NCBI GenBank assembly: GCA_025451775.1
Contig: JANWJU010000085.1
Span: 1 to 47,410, forward strand
Length of the DNA stretch: 47,410 nt
Source: Terriglobales bacterium
GTDB taxonomy: Bacteria; Acidobacteriota; Terriglobia; Terriglobales; SCQP01
Direction of reading: 5' to 3'
Each line of letters begins with the position of its first letter. The stretch's first letter is position 1. The notes below the pieces were generated by a model that saw only the letters and a program-made list of their open reading frames with translations, searched no databases and was not told where the DNA came from. Of the stretch, positions 8,492 to 16,139 are shown one piece after another. The translations under genes were made by a program, and so were the position numbers.

Positions 8492-11400
8492 TTATTGGGT
8501 GGGGCAGGCGCTCAGGCTCGCATGCGAGCTGCTCGGCGCCACACAAACCATGGCGGACTCATTCCCTTGGCGGTCCACCGCCGTGACCCCCAGCACCGGG
8601 GGATAGGCGGGCGCCGCCTGCCAAAAAATGTAGCTGGTCTCGCCCAGGGGGGGGGAATCGACCCGGTATTGCTGCTCCGGCAAGCCGGTCGCGGCGCTGA
8701 CGGGCGCCATCCCTTCCCCGTAGTAAATGTTGTAATAGCGCACCTCGGCCGAGGTGCTGGGGGTCCAGCTAATCTTCCAGGCCGAAAAGTTGTTCGTGTC
8801 GGGCTGGCTGATGGTCACCTGGGTGGGAGGCGCAGGCGGAGTGGTGTCCCAACCGCTCAGGCCCGCCGCGGCCGCCTGGCTGGAGGCGCCGCCCGCGACT
8901 ACGGCCATGACGTTTGAAAGCTGCTGGCTCTCCAATCCCGAGCGCTCCTCGCTGGTGAGCGCATAGTAATAGGTCGTGCCGGCGACGGCGCTGGTATCCG
9001 TGTAGGCTTGCGTGTTGTTACTCAGGCCATTATCGGCGGGGGCGGCGATCTCCTGAAATCCGGCGGTGGGACCGGTTGAACTCCGGTAGATGTGGTAAAG
9101 AGCCGTCTCGCGATGGGTGACATATTTGGTCCAGGTGAGGGTCACCGGGTTGGTGGACGTCACCGCCAGCGTGGGTGCGACGGGAGCATGAGCCACGGCG
9201 ATATAGATCCGTTGGCAAGCGATGTTGGCGTTCCCCGTGGGTTGGGGCGGGCAGGGCCCGGTGGTGGCGAAGCCCTCCGGCAGTCCCACGGCGATTTTCG
9301 TCGCGTCCGGGCTCTGGGTCGGCGAGTCGTAAATCAGCGGCGATGTCGCCGGGTTCCGGTAGGGATATTTCATCACCCGCCGGATGTAGCTCCCGTCCGG
9401 ATAGGGCTGCAGTGCAGCGCCCTCATACAGATCATATTGCCCCACGCCGCAGCCGGCCGCGCCGCCGAGCACCTGGGGGTTGCAAACGGTGCCGGAAACC
9501 GCGGTCTGGTCGTTGAGCCACCCGTCGGCAGCGAAGAAATTGGGGTCGTAGCCCTCCCAGTCGCTGTGCCCGCTTTCGAAGGGGAACAGTCCGTAGGAGC
9601 GCACCCATTGGCCGGTGCTGAGGTTGCGCAGTTGGAGGCCGAAATTGCCGTCCCCCAGAACCTCTTCGCCTTCGTAGACCACCGCCGTGTTGCCGAAGTT
9701 GTAGCCGGGATGGGAATAGTAGGGGGTGGTCCCAAGCGGATACAGCAGCTGCGTCCCGCCGCCCAGGAACGGGATGTCGAAATCCACTTGCTCGCCAGGG
9801 CTCCCGCGCGGACCGTAGTTCAGCACAAAGTCGTCGTTGGAGTTGCGGGAGAAATCGATATCGTGCAGATGCCACTCCTGCCCTGGATCGTGGCAGGTGG
9901 GCACGGCATAGACACCGTTGGAGTCCGGCAGCGAGGCCTCGCCCGGAAGGCAGGGCAGGCTGGCGATGTTGAAGCCGATGGAGAACTGGTGCAGGATCGT
10001 CCCATAGGTGGTGGGGTGATTGGGGTTCACGTCCACCATGTACAGCTCGGGAAAATAGCAGGCCGGGGTCCCGGTGGCGGTGCATCCCGGCGTCGCCGGC
10101 GACTCGCTGGCGTTGACGTCCTCCACCATCAGCACGTCATCCTCCGCCACCTGGGAGTAGATCACCTTCTGCAGGCTGGGGTTGGGCAAGGCCAGGATCT
10201 TGGTCGCGGTGTAATGGTAGCCGTTGGCGGCGGTGGCGCTGGACAGGTCAAGGGAATACAGGGTCGAGGGATCGAAGGCATCATCGGTTGCGGTCAGGGT
10301 GAAGACGATGTTGCCCTGGAGGCGGTCGGGGGGCGTGTAGGTGTTATCCAGGCCCACGTATTGCTGACCGCTGGGCCGGCTGGGGTCATAGGCGAGCAGC
10401 GGGAATTGGTTCCCGCCACGGGCGTTGTAGATGAAATCGGAGTCCCAACCGTACTGACTCTGCGAACCGTTGCGGTCGGATTCGAGGATGAGGTGCGATC
10501 CGTCCGCCGTCCAAGGCGAGCGCGCGACGTTGGGTAGCTGCGTATCGCTCTGGTCGTTATCCATCAGCCACACCTCGGTGCCGGGCACCCCCGCCGCTTC
10601 GGGGACGCCGATGCTGGAGGCGACGCTGGGGATATCGCGGAAGATCAGCATCTCCGGCTGGTAAATCCCGGGGAAGACGCTCGTCCCTTGCACGCGGGTA
10701 AGAATCGGCCAGGGCTTGGTTATTTTCGAAGCCTCGTCGCGCTCGAACTGCACCCGCTCATCCCAAGCCGGGACGGCGGGCGCCTGGAGACTCACGACGA
10801 CGGTGGCCGTCTTGCTGGGATCGGCGACGGCGGCCGTGGTGATGGTTACGGTCCCGCTCTTGGCAACATCGGGCGGGGCCGTATATAAGAGGGTGCAGAC
10901 GCCGGCGGCGCAGTTATCCAGGGCCGAGACGGTGCCATTGTCACCGGATTCGGGGCCGGCAAACGTCGCGCTCACACCAGCGCCGGTCGGATCGTTGGTG
11001 AAAGCGGCCGTGAAGGTGGTGTCTTGCAGCGGCCCCAGGGCGGTGCTGGTGCCGGTCAAGGTGTCGGTAATGGTCAGCGGCGGCAGCAGCTGCAAGTTCA
11101 GAGTAGCGCTCTGGGAGGCGTTACTGACCGAAGTTGCGGTCAGGGTCAGGCTGCTGGCGCTACTCACGGTGGCCGGGGCGGTGTAGGTAGCATGGAGGCC
11201 GTCCACCATCGTCAGCGTGCCGGCCGCACCGCTGGCGGTGGCAAAGGTCACGCCGCCGTTCTGGGGATCGTTGGCGACGGTGGCGGTAATGGCCGCCGTC
11301 TGGCCGGCATGAACATCGGCGAACGGGGCCGCGGCTAAACTGATTTGCACGGGCAGCAGGTTGAGGTTGGTGGAGCTGCTCTGGCTGGGATCGGTGACGG

Positions 11401-12577
11401 AGGTGGCAACCACCTTGGCGGTGGCTGCCGCCGGAACGGTGGCCGGGGCGGTATAGGTGGCGTTGAAGCTATCCACGGTGGTTAGGGTGCCTGCGGCCCC
11501 AGCCGCCAAGGACCAGGTGACACCGGCGGCCGCGGTGTCGAAATTCACGGTCGCCTTCAGCGCTGCGGTCTGTCCGCCCGCCAACCCCGCGGGCGTGGCT
11601 GCCACGGTGACTTGGACCGATGCCAGATTCAGGCTGACCTGGGAGCTCACGCCGGAGTTGGTGGCGGAGGCGGCGGTCACCACCACGGTGGCGTCCGCCC
11701 GCACGGGCGAGGGCGCGCTGTAGGTGGCGTGCAAGCCATCGACCACGGTCAGGGTGCCCGGGGCGCCGGCCGCCAGCGTCCAGGTCACGCCGCCGCCGGC
11801 CGCGTCGTTGGTCACGACCGCCGTGAGGGTCGTCGTCTGGCCGGCATAGACGGTGGCGGAAGCGGCGCTGGCGCCCACCGCAATGGCCTGCAGATTAATG
11901 GAGGCCTGCGCCGTGACATGGGGGTTGGAGACCGAGGCCGCCGTAACCGGGATGGCCGCGGACGCGGACACGAGCGCGGGCGCGGCGGAGGTGGCGTGGA
12001 GGCTGTCGACGGTGGTGAGGGTTCCCGGCGCGCCCGCCGGGAGCGTCCAAATAACGCCGGTGGTGTTGGGATCGCCGCTCACCGTAGCCGTTAGATTCGC
12101 GAGTTGGCCACCGTCCATGGAGCTCATATCGGAGGTCACGGCGACGGCGACCGGTACGAGCTGAATGGCGACCCCGTTGCCGGCCGTGGTGGAGGCCACC
12201 GAGGTGGCCACCACGGTGACCGTGCCCACCGCGCTGATGGTGGTGGGGGCGGTGTAGATGGCGTGGAGCTTGTCGGTGGTGGTGAGCGTTCCCGGGTCGC
12301 CGGGGGCTAATTGAAAGGTGACTCCCGCACCGCTCGTATCGTTAGCGACCGCCGCCGTGATGGTGGTGGTTTGACCCATCTCCAGGGATGGATTGCTGGC
12401 GGCCACCGTCACCGACGCGCTCGGCGGGGGGGGGGGGGTCAGGTTGACGGCGGCGCCACCGCCACCGCCGCCGCATCCCGCCAAGCCGAGCAGAGCGGCG
12501 AACAGCGGTAGAGTGGTGCCGCACCGGAACCGGAGGAGCTTGCGGCGGGCGGAGCACTGACTCGAAACTAGAGGCAT
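8492..12577 (-). CDS. Large lipoprotein with six Ig-like repeats, propeller-like region and FN3-type C-terminus
   Basis: A 1361-aa predicted lipoprotein. The N-terminus LFAALLGLAGC ends in a lipobox with the Cys near residue 35, followed by a Gly run and a Pro run. Residues about 50-600 hold six repeats of roughly 88 residues with the pattern GQTxxLTA...GVTWTLAAGAPGTLTTVDSLHATYTAP, bacterial Ig-like modules. Residues about 600-1130 contain SPWTADGSHLILESDRN and similar segments, suggesting a WD40/PD40-like propeller. Two fibronectin-III-like stretches and TWTKYVTHRETALYHIYRSS follow. A likely role is surface adhesion or polysaccharide binding, inferred from architecture. AGGTGA lies 8 bases before the ATG. 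It is the last gene of the minus-strand operon. A 13-base G/C homopolymer lies early in the coding region. Confidence 0.8.
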   Translation of the reverse strand: MPLVSSQCSARRKLLRFRCGTTLPLFAALLGLAGCGGGGGGAAVNLTPPPPPSASVTVAASNPSLEMGQTTTITAAVANDTSGAGVTFQLAPGDPGTLTTTDKLHAIYTAPTTISAVGTVTVVATSVASTTAGNGVAIQLVPVAVAVTSDMSSMDGGQLANLTATVSGDPNTTGVIWTLPAGAPGTLTTVDSLHATSAAPALVSASAAIPVTAASVSNPHVTAQASINLQAIAVGASAASATVYAGQTTTLTAVVTNDAAGGGVTWTLAAGAPGTLTVVDGLHATYSAPSPVRADATVVVTAASATNSGVSSQVSLNLASVQVTVAATPAGLAGGQTAALKATVNFDTAAAGVTWSLAAGAAGTLTTVDSFNATYTAPATVPAAATAKVVATSVTDPSQSSSTNLNLLPVQISLAAAPFADVHAGQTAAITATVANDPQNGGVTFATASGAAGTLTMVDGLHATYTAPATVSSASSLTLTATSVSNASQSATLNLQLLPPLTITDTLTGTSTALGPLQDTTFTAAFTNDPTGAGVSATFAGPESGDNGTVSALDNCAAGVCTLLYTAPPDVAKSGTVTITTAAVADPSKTATVVVSLQAPAVPAWDERVQFERDEASKITKPWPILTRVQGTSVFPGIYQPEMLIFRDIPSVASSIGVPEAAGVPGTEVWLMDNDQSDTQLPNVARSPWTADGSHLILESDRNGSQSQYGWDSDFIYNARGGNQFPLLAYDPSRPSGQQYVGLDNTYTPPDRLQGNIVFTLTATDDAFDPSTLYSLDLSSATAANGYHYTATKILALPNPSLQKVIYSQVAEDDVLMVEDVNASESPATPGCTATGTPACYFPELYMVDVNPNHPTTYGTILHQFSIGFNIASLPCLPGEASLPDSNGVYAVPTCHDPGQEWHLHDIDFSRNSNDDFVLNYGPRGSPGEQVDFDIPFLGGGTQLLYPLGTTPYYSHPGYNFGNTAVVYEGEEVLGDGNFGLQLRNLSTGQWVRSYGLFPFESGHSDWEGYDPNFFAADGWLNDQTAVSGTVCNPQVLGGAAGCGVGQYDLYEGAALQPYPDGSYIRRVMKYPYRNPATSPLIYDSPTQSPDATKIAVGLPEGFATTGPCPPQPTGNANIACQRIYIAVAHAPVAPTLAVTSTNPVTLTWTKYVTHRETALYHIYRSSTGPTAGFQEIAAPADNGLSNNTQAYTDTSAVAGTTYYYALTSEERSGLESQQLSNVMAVVAGGASSQAAAAGLSGWDTTPPAPPTQVTISQPDTNNFSAWKISWTPSTSAEVRYYNIYYGEGMAPVSAATGLPEQQYRVDSPPLGETSYIFWQAAPAYPPVLGVTAVDRQGNESAMVCVAPSSSHASLSACPTQ
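10780..12420 (-). repeat. Six tandem Ig-like-domain coding repeats (about 265 bp units)
   Basis: Within the large lipoprotein the same protein block recurs six times, each with variants of TLTTVDSLHATYTAP followed by an Ala/Val/Thr-rich strand. The DNA units share phrases such as gtggccggggcggtgtaggt but have diverged. The last unit (sixth from the N-terminus) differs most and has a Cys pair (NCAAGVC). Such arrays can change copy number by recombination. Confidence 0.75.
12426..12438 (+). repeat. 13-base homopolymeric G tract inside lipoprotein gene
   Basis: A run of 13 G on the + strand (C on the coding strand) encodes part of the Pro run right after the lipobox region. Tracts of this length are prone to slippage. 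A one-base change would shift the frame near residue 50 and abolish about 96% of the protein. Confidence 0.9.
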
Positions 12578-12630
12578 TTACTGGTCACCTCGGCAAACAC
12601 TATAATACACATCGGCGGAACGTTGCTCGC

Positions 12631-13497
12631 TCATGAGTCCACCGCGCACAGCCAGTTGCGGAACTCGCGGTCGGGGACGATCGCGGGCCGTATCTCGAGC
12701 CCGCGGCGGCGGATGAGGCGGAAGCGGTAACCGTGGCGCGCCAGGATCTCGGTGACCGCCTCGGCGGGGTCGCCGGGGTTGGCTTCCAGCACCATGCGCG
12801 GGTGGAACCGATGCAGCACCGCGGCCGCGCCCTGCAGCACGGCGTGAGTAAAGCCCTCCACGTCGATCTTGAGAAAATCCGGGGAGAGCCGCCCGTCCCG
12901 TACCACCTCGTCCAGGGTCCGGCTGGACACCTCGATCACGCGTCCCTTGCGCCCCAGGTAGCCCTCCACCGCCAAGCTGCCCATGGTGGCGTCCTCGGCC
13001 TCGTGGAACCCGACCCTGCCGCTGGTCGCGCCGAGTGCGATATTGAGGGTGGTGACGCGGTGGCCGATGCGGTTTTCGGCAACGTTGCGCACCAGCGCCG
13101 CAAACACGCTGGCCACGGGTTCGGCGGCTAGCACCTGCAGGGCGGGGTTGGCACGGCAGCCCAACACGGTGTAGATTCCGCAGTTGGCCCCCACGTCCAC
13201 AAAGCACCGTGCCGCGCGCAGATGCTGCAGCATGACCGGCAGGGTCTCGGCCTCCCAGCCGCGCAATCCCGACCAGAAGATGCGGTGGCCCACGCTGTCA
13301 AACTCGGTGGGGACCCAGCGGCAGGGGCCGTCGGGCCCATAGATGGTGAAGGGCTCGAGCATCCAACGTTCGGGCAAAATCGCCCGGATGTGCCCGGGCA
13401 GGATCCCGTGCTGGGTGGCCCAGGTGACGGGGCCGCGGAGCGGGTGTAACACGCGGGCCACCCCGCAAGCGGCGGCCATGCGGCGCAAGCGCGGCAT
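12631..13497 (-). CDS. FkbM family methyltransferase
   Basis: A 288-aa class I SAM-dependent methyltransferase of the FkbM type, often found in polysaccharide clusters where it methylates sugar hydroxyls. Motif I is FVDVGANCGIYTVLG, the acidic strand is LQVLAAEPVASVF, and the family motif FLKIDVEGFTHAVLQGA is complete. The N-terminal 90 residues include a region seen in other FkbM proteins before the Rossmann fold (PCRWVPTEFDSVGHRIFWSG). The start lies one base after the stop of the Wzy-like gene, so the two are translationally coupled. The lipoprotein gene starts 53 bp downstream. The acceptor sugar is unknown. Confidence 0.88.
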   Translation of the reverse strand: MPRLRRMAAACGVARVLHPLRGPVTWATQHGILPGHIRAILPERWMLEPFTIYGPDGPCRWVPTEFDSVGHRIFWSGLRGWEAETLPVMLQHLRAARCFVDVGANCGIYTVLGCRANPALQVLAAEPVASVFAALVRNVAENRIGHRVTTLNIALGATSGRVGFHEAEDATMGSLAVEGYLGRKGRVIEVSSRTLDEVVRDGRLSPDFLKIDVEGFTHAVLQGAAAVLHRFHPRMVLEANPGDPAEAVTEILARHGYRFRLIRRRGLEIRPAIVPDREFRNWLCAVDS

Positions 13498-13498
13498 C

Positions 13499-14872
13499 TT
13501 AGCGCCGGGCGCTCCGGCGCCAGGCGGCCACGCTCAAGCTGCCCGGCCCCGCCGCCACGAAGCCGGCGGCGGCCTCCGGCGGCGGGGCTGGCGCGGGGGC
13601 GGCGAGCTCGAACTCCCCCGGCGTTTGCGCCGCCACCATGGCGGAGGTGGCCGCCGTGAGACCGGCGAGGAGATACCAGGTTGAGCGGTAGACGTCGTGG
13701 GAGGCGTAGCCCGCAAAAAGCAGGACAAAAATCACATAGTTCGTCGCCCGTGGCAATGCGCAAAGCCACGGCGGCCCGTTGGCCTTCTCGAGCTGCTTGC
13801 GAATGTCGATATTGGTGCGCACGAGAATGGTGACCATGCCGGCAAAGGTGATCAGCCCGAACAATCCGAGCTCCCCGATTATCTTAAAGAACATCGAATG
13901 CGCATCCAAATAAATCCGCCGTTCGGCAATCGGCCAGTACTGGCCCCCGTTCGCGTCGGCATAATCGCCGACCCCGATACCGGTGAGCGGATTATGCAGG
14001 AACATATGCCAACCACCCTGCCAGGAGAGCAGGCGCAGTTGGTAGGCCTCGTCGCTGGCGCGTCCGGCCGCGGTCATGGTGGATTCGTAACGGGTCTGAT
14101 ACTGGTTGGGGAGCACCATCCAAACGACTGCGCAGGCGGCCAAGGTGATGGGGAGCAGCACGAAGCGTCGCTTCGAGCCCAGGATGTAGAGCCCCAACAG
14201 GACGGCCAGGGTGTAGAGCCCGGTGCGCGACCCGGTCAGCAACATGCACCAGAGGCAGGTGGCGGCGAGCCCCAGCATGACCAGCCGGAGTTTGCCGTTG
14301 CCCTTGCCCAAAAACATCAGCAGCATCGGGAGGGCGGCCACCATGGTCAAGCCCAGCGTGTCGGGCGCATTGGAATCGTTGGTCAGACCGACGAGCCGGT
14401 CAAAGGTGCCGTCAAAGTAGAATGAGCCGCTATAGAATTTGATCAAGGCGGATACGGCAATATAGCCCAACAGCAGGCCGTAAACCGTGAGGAACGTGCG
14501 CAGTCGCTTCGGCGTGTTGACCAAGTTCACGATCAGCAGCGACAGCAGCACGGTCTTGCCGAAATCCAGGGCGTTGTCGAGCGCGTTGGAGATCCAATAA
14601 GCGAGCGGAACGCTGGCCAGCACGGCCGCGTAAAAGGCCAGCATCCAGCCGCCGATCCGGGTCACCCGCAGACGGTGGCTGCGGATCACAAAACTAAGGA
14701 TAATCAGGATGCCGCAGATCTTTTCAACGTGAAGCGCGCCCAGCAGCGTGAACACCTGCTCCGGCTGGGCCACGTTGAACACCAGCAAGCCCAACAAGCC
14801 GGCGTAGGGGTTCAGGAGCCCCCAGGTGCACAACCCCAGTGCCGCCGCCGCCGTGACATAATTCAGCCACAT
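13499..14872 (-). CDS. O-antigen ligase / Wzy-like polymerase (exosortase-associated O-glycosylation ligase type)
   Basis: A 457-aa polytopic membrane protein with about 10-12 hydrophobic segments and the Wzy_C/O-antigen-ligase signature. The large periplasmic loop contains GIGVGDYADANGGQYWPIAERR and ends in DAHSMFFKIIGELGLFGLITF, with the His and Glu that are conserved in the ligase superfamily. The N-terminus (LNPYAGLLGLLVFNVAQPEQ) resembles the group annotated as putative O-glycosylation ligase next to exosortases. It could polymerise repeat units or transfer glycan to protein. The C-terminal 50 residues are a low-complexity Ala/Pro tail. It lies 37 bp after the radical SAM gene and 1 bp before FkbM. 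Confidence 0.82.
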   Translation of the reverse strand: MWLNYVTAAAALGLCTWGLLNPYAGLLGLLVFNVAQPEQVFTLLGALHVEKICGILIILSFVIRSHRLRVTRIGGWMLAFYAAVLASVPLAYWISNALDNALDFGKTVLLSLLIVNLVNTPKRLRTFLTVYGLLLGYIAVSALIKFYSGSFYFDGTFDRLVGLTNDSNAPDTLGLTMVAALPMLLMFLGKGNGKLRLVMLGLAATCLWCMLLTGSRTGLYTLAVLLGLYILGSKRRFVLLPITLAACAVVWMVLPNQYQTRYESTMTAAGRASDEAYQLRLLSWQGGWHMFLHNPLTGIGVGDYADANGGQYWPIAERRIYLDAHSMFFKIIGELGLFGLITFAGMVTILVRTNIDIRKQLEKANGPPWLCALPRATNYVIFVLLFAGYASHDVYRSTWYLLAGLTAATSAMVAAQTPGEFELAAPAPAPPPEAAAGFVAAGPGSLSVAAWRRSARR

Positions 14873-14909
14873 TTCAGGCTCTGCCGGTCCCCGATCCGGC
14901 GCCGGATTT

Positions 14910-15983
14910 TCAGATCGGCGCCGCGGAGGAGGCGATGGTCACGAGATCGGCGGCGGGACTGCGTTCTTCGGGAAGAAAGGTCACATAGCCGTGGTAGATG
15001 CGGCAGCGTTGGCATTTGCTCGGCGGCCCCGCCTGCGGCTGGCTGCTCATCAGCGAGCGCGCCGCCTGAATTTTGGGGCTGTTCAGCAGTGAGCCAAAAT
15101 CCTCCGTCAGCACGTTGCCAAAGCTATCGTCAACGGAGTCGCAGCAGGGAGAGAAGCTGCCGTCCCAGTTGAAGCAGGCCATGGTCCACAGCGCATGGCA
15201 CTTCTCCGGCAGGACCGGTTTGCCGTTCTCAACCATCGCCTCCTCGCGGGATTTGCTCTCGATAAAGGTGAGGCGATCCACCCCCAGGCGATGCGCCAGG
15301 GCCTCCACCTCCTCGATCTGGTGGCGGTTGTGGGGAAACACGATGAATTGCAGCTCCACAAAAGGAAAACGCTTCCCCGCGCGCGCCCGTTCGCCGAGGA
15401 TGGCCGCGACGCCGTTAATCACCTTGTCCACCTTCCCGCCCACGCGGTACTTCTCATAGACATCCTGGGTAATGCCGTCGAGTGCCACGATCATGTGTTC
15501 CAAGCCGCTGGCCACCACCTTGGGGGCATCAACTTCCGGCCTGAAAACGTTGAGATTCGTCGAAATCTGGACGCCGAGGTTCTTGGCCGCGGCGTACTCA
15601 ATCATGCGGTAGATGTTTTTATTGATGAACGGCTCGCCCCACATGTAGAGGATGAGCTTGAACGAGTGTTTATAGGTCCGGTCGACGATTTTTTGGAAGT
15701 CGTCCCAGGCGATCTGACCGCGCGGGCTTTTGTCCTCCCCGCTGCCGGTACGGCAGCCGGGGCATTGGAAATTGCAGAGATTGGTCGGCTCGATTTTAGT
15801 GACGAGCGGACGTGAATGGGTACGGGTGCGCCGCAGCCCCATTTCGACGGCCAGGAGCGCCGCGTTGCCGAGGCGGGGCAGGGTGATATGGCGACGCACA
15901 CTGGGACCGTGCCGCTGCCACAACTCGCGCATGCGCTGAAGACTGAATCCCCAACTGTTCTCCTTGAGCCAAATCGTTCGCAT
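14910..15983 (-). CDS. Radical SAM / SPASM domain protein
   Basis: A 357-aa radical SAM enzyme. The cluster-binding motif is CNFQCPGC (CX3CX2C) near residue 50, followed by GEPFINKNIYRMIEYA and ALDGITQDVYEKYRVGG of the TIM barrel. The C-terminal SPASM-type region has CHALWTMACFNWDGSFSPCCDSV and CQRCRIYHGYVTF, predicted to hold auxiliary iron-sulfur clusters. It is the first gene of a four-gene minus-strand operon with Wzy, FkbM and the lipoprotein. SPASM proteins modify peptides or small molecules such as sugars; in glycan loci a sugar or lipid modification is the simplest guess. The start ATG has AGGGG upstream. Confidence 0.85.
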   Translation of the reverse strand: MRTIWLKENSWGFSLQRMRELWQRHGPSVRRHITLPRLGNAALLAVEMGLRRTRTHSRPLVTKIEPTNLCNFQCPGCRTGSGEDKSPRGQIAWDDFQKIVDRTYKHSFKLILYMWGEPFINKNIYRMIEYAAAKNLGVQISTNLNVFRPEVDAPKVVASGLEHMIVALDGITQDVYEKYRVGGKVDKVINGVAAILGERARAGKRFPFVELQFIVFPHNRHQIEEVEALAHRLGVDRLTFIESKSREEAMVENGKPVLPEKCHALWTMACFNWDGSFSPCCDSVDDSFGNVLTEDFGSLLNSPKIQAARSLMSSQPQAGPPSKCQRCRIYHGYVTFLPEERSPAADLVTIASSAAPI

Positions 15984-16025
15984 TACTACCCCTATGGCCT
16001 ATTGGTTCCGCATGCCGATCGCCAA

Positions 16026-16054
16026 ATTCTAAACCATTTAGGAGTCTGGCGCAA
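16026..16054 (-). promoter_or_regulatory. Possible sigma70-type promoter of the radical SAM operon
   Basis: On the minus strand, TTGCGC and TAGAAT are separated by 17 bp and lie about 43 bp upstream of the radical SAM start. The -10 matches the consensus at five of six positions and the -35 at three of six, so it is plausible but weak. Confidence 0.3.
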
Positions 16055-16139
16055 CCAGGGCCGGGGGCACTCACCGGAGCGTGGCTAGCCCCGGAGTGTT
16101 TCCTGGTTCCGCTTGTAAGGGTCGGCGGAGCCAGCCATA

